Origin: Desulfobacteraceae bacterium | GTDB lineage: Bacteria > Desulfobacterota > Desulfobacteria > Desulfobacterales > Desulfosalsimonadaceae | Direction of reading: 5' to 3' | DNA: 10,612 bases | Assembly (NCBI GenBank): GCA_007131845.1 | Contig: SLPT01000040.1 | Location: 1 to 10,612, forward strand | In this document: positions 1 through 6,155 of the stretch, one piece after another | Position numbering within the stretch: position 1 is the stretch's first letter | How the letters are laid out: every line of letters starts with the position of its first letter | The notes under the pieces: model-generated | What the model saw: the letters and a program-made list of their open reading frames with translations, nothing else | The model's database searches: none | Told to the model about the DNA's origin: nothing | Translations under genes and position numbers: made by a program

Positions 1-782
1 ATCCGGCGGATTTCGTCTTCGGTAAGATTGAGCCGGTATTCCCAGATATCCCGGTGGTCCACATCATTGTATTGCTGGAGCTTTGCATAATAAGGAAGAA
101 CGGAAAAATATCCCCTGTACAGACCTACCAGTCCTTTTACCGCGAACAGGGGGCCGAAGCTCTCATCGGTTTCGGCCGCGTAGCTTACGGAGTGGGCAAG
201 CAGGTTGGTCTTGTCCTTTGTCTCGATGGTCAGCATGGTATGGCCGAACATGGATGCGGGACTGTTGATGTGGGAGGTAGGGAAGGCAAGGGATGCCGAT
301 TTCGGCTCGTTTTCCGCCATGAATGCTTCGAACTCGGTGCAGGCGGAAACGGGCAGCCGGGAGACATCCAGTTCCAGGCGCTCCTGTATCCAGGCAAAAC
401 GGGCCACGAACCGGCAGACCGCGGATTCCTTCTCGGTGTCAGCCGGTTCGAAAAACGCGCGGATCGTCGCCTCAAGCTCTGCTTCCGGATCCGTCCGCCC
501 CTTTTCCGCCAGGAAAAACCGAGGATCGTCCACGATGCTTTTGACGCCAAAGGCCCCTTTCCGATAGTGAACCAGAACCTGCCAGTAGCGCTCCTCGTGG
601 AGCCTTTTTTCCCGGGCGTTTGCCAGCACCTTCTCCAGGTAGGCCGCGTCTTTCTCCCCGCTTTTTGCATTACCGGCAGGCGCCAACGAAAAAAGCACCA
701 GAAGCACAGCCAGGAGCCTGAAAAAGAAAATGGAGATGCTGCCACTGTGTTGCCGGCATCTCCATTTCCGAAATCGATTCAT
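1..782 (-). CDS. DUF4105 / Lnb-N-type periplasmic protein, partial (C-terminus beyond window)
   Basis: The frame is open from an ATG at 782-780 to the left edge, giving 260 codons of an incomplete gene. Residues 1-39 look like a long signal peptide: a basic N-terminus, a hydrophobic stretch at about 18-34, and a plausible cleavage after GNA at 37-39, so the protein should act outside the inner membrane. Residues 165-258 carry the family hallmarks: THINSPASMFGHT (169-182), SYAAETDES (200-208), VKGLVGLYRGYFS (215-227), YYAKLQQYND (231-240) and RDIWEYRLNLT (244-254). These match what I know as DUF4105, also called the Lnb N-terminal periplasmic domain after a lipoprotein N-acyltransferase. Whether this protein has that activity cannot be told from half a gene. 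It starts 61 bases after the DUF3015 gene on the same strand, so co-transcription is likely. The Shine-Dalgarno sequence is weak, so the exact start is less certain than the frame. Confidence 0.8.
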   Translation of the reverse strand, partial: MNRFRKWRCRQHSGSISIFFFRLLAVLLVLFSLAPAGNAKSGEKDAAYLEKVLANAREKRLHEERYWQVLVHYRKGAFGVKSIVDDPRFFLAEKGRTDPEAELEATIRAFFEPADTEKESAVCRFVARFAWIQERLELDVSRLPVSACTEFEAFMAENEPKSASLAFPTSHINSPASMFGHTMLTIETKDKTNLLAHSVSYAAETDESFGPLFAVKGLVGLYRGYFSVLPYYAKLQQYNDVDHRDIWEYRLNLTEDEIRR

Positions 783-823
783 ATACTTTGGATAATACGT
801 TTGAAAATGTAAAATCAATGTTT

Positions 824-855
824 CGATGACATCGCGCGCACTTTTACATGTGCGC
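824..855 (-). other. Dyad symmetry at the end of the DUF3015 gene
   Basis: GCGCAC at 836-841 and GTGCGC at 850-855 are perfect inverted arms around an 8-base loop, and the stop codon of the DUF3015 gene lies within the loop. Immediately beside it CGATGACATCG (824-834) is palindromic. There is no T-run on the transcribed side, so this is not a standard intrinsic terminator. It could tune read-through or mRNA stability between the DUF3015 and DUF4105 genes, or be chance. Confidence 0.25.
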
Positions 856-1302
856 CTGGATACCGCTCAAAACCTCCGTGCTGGAAACTTCCGAAGAAGA
901 GTAAATCGCGGAAAAATTTTCCTGGAGTTTGGAGTAGAAAACGTTTCTTTCGCTTTCGGGGACTTCCATCAGGACGGCCAGTGTATCCAGGTATTCACCC
1001 TGTCCCTTTGCGATATCATTGGCAAGGTTGTCCATGTTGTTTGCGATGAAGATTTCGCTTTGCTCCAGGCTTGCAAAGGATGCCGGTTTGTCGCAGTTGA
1101 GCGTTCCGAACGTGATCCCGAAGGTCTGGTTGGCGAAAGTCCCGTTGGTCGTAACCGCCAGTACCTGGAAGACCAGTCCGTCCTGATTTTCCATAACAAT
1201 CGACCCGAGCCCGCAGCCCGTGTTGTACTGGGTGGCAAATGCGCCGCCCGCGGGAATGGTCAGCAGACAGAATACCGTTACAGCCGCTAAAATCTTTTTC
1301 AT
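844..1302 (-). CDS. DUF3015 family exported protein
   Basis: This 152-residue protein starts at an ATG at 1302-1300 with a strong AAGGAGG Shine-Dalgarno about 5 bases upstream. Residues 1-23 form a clear signal peptide (MKKILAAVTVFCLL..., cleavage probably after AFA), so the product is predicted to be periplasmic. The mature part begins with the DUF3015 hallmarks TGCGLGSIV (28-36), an AVTTNGTFANQTFGIT stretch (49-64) and GTLNCDK (66-72). The cysteines at 30 and 70 could form a disulfide. The C-terminal half is helical, without a recognisable catalytic motif. The family's function is unknown to me. It is followed by the DUF4105 gene on the same strand, a pairing I believe recurs in proteobacterial genomes, which suggests a shared envelope role. 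No strong sigma-70 promoter is obvious upstream, where a dispersed repeat copy (1326-1403) lies. Confidence 0.85.
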   Translation of the reverse strand: MKKILAAVTVFCLLTIPAGGAFATQYNTGCGLGSIVMENQDGLVFQVLAVTTNGTFANQTFGITFGTLNCDKPASFASLEQSEIFIANNMDNLANDIAKGQGEYLDTLAVLMEVPESERNVFYSKLQENFSAIYSSSEVSSTEVLSGIQAHM

Positions 1303-1325
1303 AAAAGCCTCCTTGTGATTCGTTG

Positions 1326-1403
1326 CCGGTTAGTTAGTGCCTGAATGAAAACCGTCTTTTTCGCCGTACTTGACCTTGAGGACCTTCACGAAAAAACCCG
1401 GTT
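1326..1403 (-). repeat. Dispersed intergenic repeat, copy A (inverted relative to copies B and C)
   Basis: On the minus strand this copy reads CCGGGTTTTTTCGTGAAGGT, continues through a TCAAGTACGGCGAAAAA core, and ends in GGTTTTCATTCAGGCACTA. The core matches copies B (2475-2545) and C (10101-10170). The terminal GGTTTTCATTCAGGCACTA is the reverse complement of the left end of those copies (TAGTGYCCGAACGAAAACC). So copy A keeps the core plus the right terminal inverted repeat, while B and C keep the left terminal repeat plus the core. AACCG...TTTTTCG (1350-1363) and CGAAAAAACCCGGTT (1389-1403) can also pair as an imperfect hairpin. Copy A contains an extra AAGGTC unit. It sits between the divergent DUF3015 and J-domain genes. 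Confidence 0.8.
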
Positions 1404-1435
1404 GCCATAACAAATATACTATGCCAGGCCGATCT

Positions 1436-1464
1436 TTGCAAGTCATTGTCGGATAGATTATACC
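1436..1464 (+). promoter_or_regulatory. Possible weak sigma-70 promoter for the J-domain gene
   Basis: TTGCAA (1436-1441) and TATACC (1459-1464) are 17 bases apart and lie about 100 bases upstream of the J-domain start. Each matches the consensus hexamer at only four of six positions, so this is a suggestion only. Confidence 0.25.
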
Positions 1465-1567
1465 GGCATAGCCGCATGCAAGACGGACGCTAAAGAAAAT
1501 GAAAAAGCATCCGATACGTAAATTGTGAAACCGGTATGTCAATCGCTTTCCGGGTAAGCGGCGGATT

Positions 1568-1885
1568 ATGGACAACCAATGGAACTATTACAGGATTCTT
1601 CAGGTACAACCGGATGCCCCGTTTGAGGTCATACGGCACAATTATCTGCTTCTTCTGAAAAAGCTCCGCCTTCATCCAGACCTGGGAGGAAGCGAGAAAG
1701 ATACGCGACTGGTCAATATCGCGTATGAAACGTTGAGCGATCCCGCAAAACGGCCCCGCTACGACCGGGAATTGATAGGGAATACGACCGCCTTTTGCAG
1801 CGCCATGACCATGCAACAGCGATTCGGCAAATGCAGGGCGCAGAACCTGAAGCCTCGGAAAAGCCCGCGCCGGATTTGCCTTTAA
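1568..1885 (+). CDS. J-domain (DnaJ-like) protein, N-terminal part of a frameshifted gene
   Basis: The ATG at 1568 opens a 105-residue frame. Residues 6-69 are a J domain: WNYYRILQV (5-13), the HPD tripeptide at 36-38 that stimulates DnaK/Hsp70 ATPase activity, and the helix IAYETLSDPAKRPRYDREL (51-69). After about residue 75 the frame becomes arginine- and lysine-rich and stops at 1885. The adjacent frame is open through this whole region and continues into a zinc-ribbon and PilZ protein. I therefore read 1568-2427 as one J-domain/zinc-ribbon/PilZ gene broken by a one-base shift near 1770-1830, or less likely as two overlapping genes. The first part would be a cytoplasmic co-chaperone module linking DnaK to the downstream domains. 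The ribosome-binding site is weak (GGCGGA just upstream). Confidence 0.75.
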   Translation: MDNQWNYYRILQVQPDAPFEVIRHNYLLLLKKLRLHPDLGGSEKDTRLVNIAYETLSDPAKRPRYDRELIGNTTAFCSAMTMQQRFGKCRAQNLKPRKSPRRICL

Positions 1886-2427
1886 CCAATGGATATACGA
1901 AGGGAGACTCAAATATAGCGGAATTCGAGCCGGCCGGTCCGCTTACGGGAACCGCGCCGAAGCCGGTTTCCCGCAGTGCCTACCCTTCCGCATCCCGCAA
2001 AGGCAAACCGGTATCGTGTCCCTTCTGCAATGCACCGCACCGCATCCGGGCGCTTGAAAAAGCGGTAGGCGGCATGTGCGACACGTGTAAAAGCCCGCTT
2101 TTTTTAGCCGAAGATGTCCGGAAGCCGGGGGGCGGAAGGATATGCGAGCGAGTCCGAAAAACCGAAAGCGTCTGGTTCTATGTGTACTGGCCGGGCAACA
2201 GGCTGCCAGGCAGACTTTTCGACATTTCACCAACCGGTATGCGGCTGGAATCGGAATATGGACTGCATCCAGGGCAGATCATAAAGATCGACGGGGTACG
2301 TTTCAAGGCGGTGGGAGAAGTGGTTCACAGTCAGACGGGGAAAAACGAAATTACCAGCAGCGGCATCCGTTTTTTGTCCGTGAATTTTTTTTCTTCCCGG
2401 GGTAATTTTCTGGATGCCCGGGTATGA
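1795..2427 (+). CDS. Zinc-ribbon and PilZ domain protein, C-terminal part of the frameshifted J-domain gene
   Basis: This frame is open upstream of 1795 and overlaps the J-domain frame. The first possible starts are a TTG at 1795 and an ATG at 1831, neither with a good ribosome-binding site, which favours it being the continuation of the J-domain gene. Counting from 1795, residues 1-70 are a low-complexity Pro/Ala/Glu linker. C75-x2-C78 and C95-x2-C98 form a four-cysteine zinc ribbon (CPFC...CDTC). Residues 115-148 hold RICER (an RxxxR motif) and DISPTG (a DxSxxG motif) 23 residues apart, the two signatures of a PilZ domain that binds cyclic di-GMP. The remainder (149-200) is the PilZ beta-barrel. 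The full protein would be cytoplasmic and might couple chaperone recruitment to c-di-GMP. That role is inferred from the domains only. Confidence 0.75.
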   Translation: MQRHDHATAIRQMQGAEPEASEKPAPDLPLTNGYTKGDSNIAEFEPAGPLTGTAPKPVSRSAYPSASRKGKPVSCPFCNAPHRIRALEKAVGGMCDTCKSPLFLAEDVRKPGGGRICERVRKTESVWFYVYWPGNRLPGRLFDISPTGMRLESEYGLHPGQIIKIDGVRFKAVGEVVHSQTGKNEITSSGIRFLSVNFFSSRGNFLDARV

Positions 2428-2474
2428 GCCTGAACCTAACCCAAGGGCACTCTTTAACCGTTCCTTTTGACTGA

Positions 2475-2545
2475 CCGGCTAATTTGTGCCCGAACGAAAC
2501 CAGGATTTTTCGTCCAAGGTCAAGGACGGTGAAATTTTTAACCGG
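2475..2545 (+). repeat. Dispersed intergenic repeat, copy B
   Basis: CCGGCTAATTTGTGCCCGAA at the left, a TTTTTCGTCCAAGGTCAAGG core (2507-2526) and GAAATTTTTAACCGGG at the right match copy C at 10101-10170 nearly base for base over about 59 bases. ACGAAA (2494-2499) and TTTCGT (2508-2513) make a 6-bp hairpin. The right end overlaps the 3' end of the M23 peptidase gene. Its last two sense codons and its TAA stop (2546-2538 on the minus strand) lie inside the repeat. Confidence 0.85.
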
Positions 2546-4022
2546 GCTCCCGCTCCTCATCCTCCGGCGTTTCCTGCGCCGTCTTCGAAACGCCGGCCAG
2601 CCTTGTCCGATCCTTCAAAGATGCATAGAGTTCCTGCAAGCCGACCTTCTCTACCTTGAAGCGCTCGTGTTCCTCTCCCTCGAGGGTTCGGCCCGGAGGG
2701 GTTCTTACGGTGGATGGATTGACATGCCGGCCCCTATGGAGAACCTCGTAGTGAAGGTGCGGGCCGGTTGCCTCGCCCGTGGCCCCGACGTACCCGATGA
2801 TATCACCCTGCTCCACCCGGGCCCCGCTCCGGATACCGCCGCCATATCGGCTCATGTGAGCATATACCGTGTGATACTCGTTGGGGTGGCGTAGCCGGAC
2901 ATAATGTCCGTAAGCCCCATTCCTACCGGCGTATTCAACGACGCCGGAACCGGCGGCCATGATCGGCGTTCCCGTGGGGGCGGCAAAGTCGAGCCCCCGA
3001 TGCATCCGGTTGTATCCCCGGATGGGATGACGGCGCATACCATACCCGGAACTGATCCGGGCGCCGTCGATGGGGGTTACCATCAATGTTTTCCGGACGC
3101 TCTTTCCGTCGGCATCGTAGAAATCGACCTCGCCGTCCGACGCTTCATACCGGTATATAGGAAGGTTATTTCCCCGCGTATGCAAGGATGCGTAGAGAAC
3201 CGAGCCGGTCTTGATCACATGCCCGTTTTCATCGTACTTCTCCTCATACATCACCTCGATGGCATCCCCGGGCCGGATATCCCGCTGAAAATCAATGTCA
3301 AAGGAGTAGGCGCGGATCATCTGCATCAGCACATCGATCGGCATTTCCGCATCCACGGCCGCCTGGTATAGACTGGATCGGATCTCGGCGGTAGCCGTGG
3401 CCGGTCGTGTTTCCAGGTCCAGGCTGAAATTCCGGGCCATCAGCCCAAGGTTCGGGCAATTGACCAATTGCACTTCCCTGTCCGGGCCCAGTATCAGGCG
3501 AAACCCCTGAAAAATGGGATCACGCTGCTTACTTCCCCTGTCGAAGGTCAGGGTCAGCTCCTGCCCCTGCCGCAGTTGGCGAGGGTTGAAAACATCCTGA
3601 AGGACGTGGATTACCCGGTAGGCTTCGGTCCCGGAAAGACCTGCATTGCGCAGGATATTTCCCAGCGTGTCCCCGGATGAAACGGTAATTGTTTTTTCCT
3701 CGAGATGGCCTCCGAACCGAATCGTCCACGGATCCCTTGCGGCCGGATTCTCATGGAAACGAGGCGCTTCATGGCCGGACGCCTTCTCTTTACCGGACGC
3801 CTCCTTTTCATGAACCGCCGCTGCAATGGAGGCCGCTATATCGTCTTCCCCCGGCTTCCCGCCGGAAGTACTTTGCGCATTGAGAAGAAAATATCCCGCC
3901 GGCAGCAGGAGAACGAAAAATCCTGCGAGCAGCATCAGCGTCAGTATTCGTTTACGGCTGCGGGTGCCTTGCTTTGCCCCTGTTACGTGGGTAGTGAAGT
4001 GAGATCGATAATAGTAATTCAT
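2538..4022 (-). CDS. Membrane-anchored M23 family zinc metallopeptidase (peptidoglycan DD-endopeptidase type)
   Basis: This 494-residue protein hydrolyses peptide cross-links of peptidoglycan, judging by its family. Residues 1-25 are basic and cytoplasmic. Residues 26-47 form one membrane anchor, leaving the rest in the periplasm. A Glu/Lys-rich linker follows (56-90), then a LysM/OapA-like segment (VSSGDTLGNIL at 114-124; NPRQLRQGQEL at 146-156). A middle domain spans about 170-310. The M23 domain at 315-436 keeps every catalytic element: H341 and D345 in HRGLD, H389 in YAHMS, and H422 and H424 in HLH. H341, D345 and H424 should bind zinc. The architecture resembles MepM/YebA-type endopeptidases. 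The tail (450-494) is charged and ends in a dispersed repeat that supplies the stop codon. The ATG at 4022 has only a weak Shine-Dalgarno (CAGG), but a good promoter candidate lies at 4080-4109. Confidence 0.92.
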   Translation of the reverse strand: MNYYYRSHFTTHVTGAKQGTRSRKRILTLMLLAGFFVLLLPAGYFLLNAQSTSGGKPGEDDIAASIAAAVHEKEASGKEKASGHEAPRFHENPAARDPWTIRFGGHLEEKTITVSSGDTLGNILRNAGLSGTEAYRVIHVLQDVFNPRQLRQGQELTLTFDRGSKQRDPIFQGFRLILGPDREVQLVNCPNLGLMARNFSLDLETRPATATAEIRSSLYQAAVDAEMPIDVLMQMIRAYSFDIDFQRDIRPGDAIEVMYEEKYDENGHVIKTGSVLYASLHTRGNNLPIYRYEASDGEVDFYDADGKSVRKTLMVTPIDGARISSGYGMRRHPIRGYNRMHRGLDFAAPTGTPIMAAGSGVVEYAGRNGAYGHYVRLRHPNEYHTVYAHMSRYGGGIRSGARVEQGDIIGYVGATGEATGPHLHYEVLHRGRHVNPSTVRTPPGRTLEGEEHERFKVEKVGLQELYASLKDRTRLAGVSKTAQETPEDEEREPG

Positions 4023-4079
4023 TGAATATGCCTGAATAAAAAAAGCGACGATTAGACAAAAAATAATTCCTAACGGTCA

Positions 4080-4109
4080 TTTATAATATAGCTTACACCG
4101 CATTTTCAA
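4080..4109 (-). promoter_or_regulatory. Candidate sigma-70 promoter of the M23 peptidase gene
   Basis: On the minus strand TTGAAA (4109-4104) and TATAAA (4085-4080) are separated by 18 bases, and each matches the consensus at five of six positions. Transcription would start near 4073, giving a leader of about 50 bases. Confidence 0.5.
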
Positions 4110-4308
4110 GGCATATTTTTGGAGGCTTTGCAAAAAGGACTCTATCTGCTCATGCAGCAATTCCTGCAAAACGCTCTCAACCCGTTACACTGTCTTCTTT
4201 TTTTGATTACCGATTGATCATTATCGAAACGAGCATGCCTAAACAGCATAATATATCAAAATTACTGTCTATATGATACGATATAAAAACAAAGCCTAAA
4301 AAATGACC

Positions 4309-4337
4309 TTGATCGAAATGATAAGCGATATTATAAT
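4309..4337 (+). promoter_or_regulatory. Candidate sigma-70 promoter of the BCCT/betaine-binding operon
   Basis: TTGATC (4309-4314) is followed after exactly 17 bases by a perfect TATAAT (4332-4337). The -35 hexamer matches the consensus at four of six positions. Transcription would start near 4344, leaving an untranslated leader of about 120 bases before the transporter ATG at 4465. Confidence 0.55.
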
Positions 4338-4366
4338 AATTCGTAGTTTTACGACATAAACAATTA

Positions 4367-4397
4367 CAGTTGCCGCCATAGCAGGAATTTTCAACTG
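4367..4397 (+). promoter_or_regulatory. Inverted repeat in the leader of the transporter operon
   Basis: CAGTTG (4367-4372) and CAACTG (4392-4397) are perfect inverted arms separated by 19 bases. The dyad lies 30 bases downstream of the TATAAT box, inside the predicted leader. It could be an operator half-site pair or an RNA stem. Nothing else identifies a regulator. Confidence 0.3.
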
Positions 4398-4464
4398 CAC
4401 GGCATTATGATAAGCTTGTTTTTTGAATCCGACTTTTTTTACGCATCCAAAAAAAGGACGAACA

Positions 4465-6102
4465 ATGGAAGAAAAGCTGAAATCCGAAACGAGCGACGCC
4501 GGCGAATCGCCGGGCGAAGGTTGGTTCCACCTGGACGTACATCCCCAGGTCTTTTTCATTTCCGCCGGGCTGATCCTGTTTTTCGTCATTCTCACCCTGA
4601 TCTTTCAGCAGCACATGGAAGAAATCTTCCGACAAATGCAAAACGTCATCTCCGATTATGCCGGATGGCTTTTCATCTGGACGGTCAATATCGTACTGGT
4701 ATTTATTCTGGTGCTGCTTGCCGGCCGGTTCGGCAACATCCGGCTGGGAGGGCCCGATGCACGCCCCGAATTTTCGACTTTGGGCTGGTTCGCCATGCTC
4801 TTTTCCGCGGGCATGGGGATCGGACTGCTCTTTTACGGGGTGGCGGAACCCATGTTCCATTATGTCGCCAACCCGCACGTGACGGAAGGAACCGTCGAAT
4901 CGGCCCGGATGGCCATGGATATCACCTTTCTCCACTGGGGCCTGCACCCCTGGGCGATCTATTCCCTGGTCGCCCTGTCGCTGGCCTTTTTTTCCTTCAA
5001 TCAAGGGCTTCCGCTATCCATCCGGACTGCATTCTATCCACTGTTCGGGGACCGGATTTATGGATGGACCGGTCATGTGATCGACATTCTGGCTACCGTG
5101 GCGACCCTGTTCGGTGTGGCGACATCCCTCGGCCTGGGCGTTCAGCAGGTCAATGCAGGCCTTGATCATCTCCTGGGGATCGGGCAGTCGCCGACCATTC
5201 AGGTGGCATTGATCGGCGGCATCACCCTGATCGCGACATGGTCGGTGGTCAAGGGACTGGACAAGGGCATCCGCCGGCTCAGTGAAATCAACATTTCCAT
5301 TGCCGGCCTGCTCGCCCTTTTCGTGCTGCTGGTCGGCCCCACCCTGTTTATCCTGAACGCGCTGCTGGAAAATATCGGCTACTACTTCCAGTACCTGCCC
5401 ATGCTCTCCACGTGGAACGAAACCTACGAGCGGACCGAGTGGCAGCATGGATGGACGATCTTCTACTGGTCGTGGTGGATCGCATGGTCGCCGTTCGTAG
5501 GCATGTTCATCGCCCGTGTCTCCCACGGCCGGACCATCCGCCAGTTCGTCGCGGGCGTGCTGCTGGTGCCGACGTTTATCACGTTTCTCTGGATCACCAT
5601 TTTCGGCAACACGGCCCTTTTTATCGAGATGTTCGGGGCCGGCGGCATCTCCCAGGCAGTGCAGGAAAACATTCCTGTCTCCCTGTTCATCCTGCTGGGG
5701 AACTTCCCCCTGGCTTCCTTTACATCAAGCCTTGCCATTATCGTCATCGTCACCTTTTTCGTCACCTCGTCAGACTCCGGCTCCATGGTCATCGACATCA
5801 TCACTTCCGGGGGAAATCCCAACCCCCCGGTGCTCTCGAGACTGTTCTGGGCGATCATGGAAGGGTTGGTCGCAGCGGTTCTTCTGATCGGCGGCGGACT
5901 TGTCGCTCTCCAGACAGCGACCATCACCACGGGGCTGCCCTTTGCATTGATTATTCTGGGGATGTGCTTTTCCCTCTACAAGGGACTTTCCGAATATGCC
6001 GCCCCGACGGAATTCACCATCGGTGAACGGCCCGCAACCGAATTCAAGATCCGGACCAAGCCGGTGCTGGACAAAACGTTCGGCCGGCGGCGCCTGTGGT
6101 AG
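4465..6102 (+). CDS. BCCT family betaine/carnitine/choline transporter
   Basis: This 545-residue inner-membrane secondary transporter imports a trimethylammonium compound such as glycine betaine or choline, by family. I chose the ATG at 4465 because AAGGA (4454-4458) sits 6 bases upstream; an in-frame TTG at 4423 has no such site. The predicted 12 membrane segments run from about residue 28 to 505. Family signatures are GMGIGLLFYGVAEP (116-129), the glycine-rich unwound helix that contributes to the binding site and is typical of cation-coupled BetP/BetT rather than the CaiT antiporter, and GWTIFYWSWWIAWSPFVG (329-346), carrying the aromatic box tryptophans W335, W337, W338 and W341. SSDSGS (435-440) is also typical. 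The N- and C-terminal cytoplasmic tails are short (about 27 and 40 residues), with no large BetP-like regulatory C-terminus. A betaine-binding protein gene follows after 53 bases. The exact substrate is not determinable here. Confidence 0.93.
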   Translation: MEEKLKSETSDAGESPGEGWFHLDVHPQVFFISAGLILFFVILTLIFQQHMEEIFRQMQNVISDYAGWLFIWTVNIVLVFILVLLAGRFGNIRLGGPDARPEFSTLGWFAMLFSAGMGIGLLFYGVAEPMFHYVANPHVTEGTVESARMAMDITFLHWGLHPWAIYSLVALSLAFFSFNQGLPLSIRTAFYPLFGDRIYGWTGHVIDILATVATLFGVATSLGLGVQQVNAGLDHLLGIGQSPTIQVALIGGITLIATWSVVKGLDKGIRRLSEINISIAGLLALFVLLVGPTLFILNALLENIGYYFQYLPMLSTWNETYERTEWQHGWTIFYWSWWIAWSPFVGMFIARVSHGRTIRQFVAGVLLVPTFITFLWITIFGNTALFIEMFGAGGISQAVQENIPVSLFILLGNFPLASFTSSLAIIVIVTFFVTSSDSGSMVIDIITSGGNPNPPVLSRLFWAIMEGLVAAVLLIGGGLVALQTATITTGLPFALIILGMCFSLYKGLSEYAAPTEFTIGERPATEFKIRTKPVLDKTFGRRRLW

Positions 6103-6155
6103 GTAAGCCATACGGAAAGGAATCGTTTGCAAGGATTATCAAGGAGGAATCCGCC

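Larger units (their letters stand above)
4023..4464. other. AT-rich divergent intergenic region
   Basis: About 440 bases separate the divergent M23 peptidase and BCCT transporter genes, with no convincing coding frame. Base composition is far more AT-rich than the flanking genes. It holds one promoter candidate on each strand and a CAGTTG/CAACTG dyad. The central part (about 4110-4300) shows short dyads such as GCAG-N6-CTGC near 4155-4170 and several ATATGATA-like AT tracts, which could be bendable regulatory DNA. I found no tRNA, riboswitch or copy of the dispersed repeat. Confidence 0.6.

Noticed and set aside
54..812. A long plus-strand open frame over the left edge
   Set aside because: The minus-strand frame over the same region matches DUF4105 motifs and has a signal peptide. 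The plus-strand translation has no recognisable domain and is a shadow.
1785..1800. Programmed -1 ribosomal frameshift site in the J-domain gene (CCTTTTG)
   Set aside because: The run is not phased as an X-XXY-YYZ heptamer for the J-domain frame, and I see no strong downstream stem. A plain mutation or sequence error is the simpler reading.
4119..4137. Sigma-54 type promoter around TTGGAGGCTTTGCA upstream of the transporter
   Set aside because: The GG and GC doublets are 7 bases apart instead of the required 10.
4405..5004. A minus-strand open frame antisense to the BCCT N-terminus
   Set aside because: It is rich in Gln, Asp and His without domain signatures and lies opposite a certain transporter gene. 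It is a codon-usage shadow.
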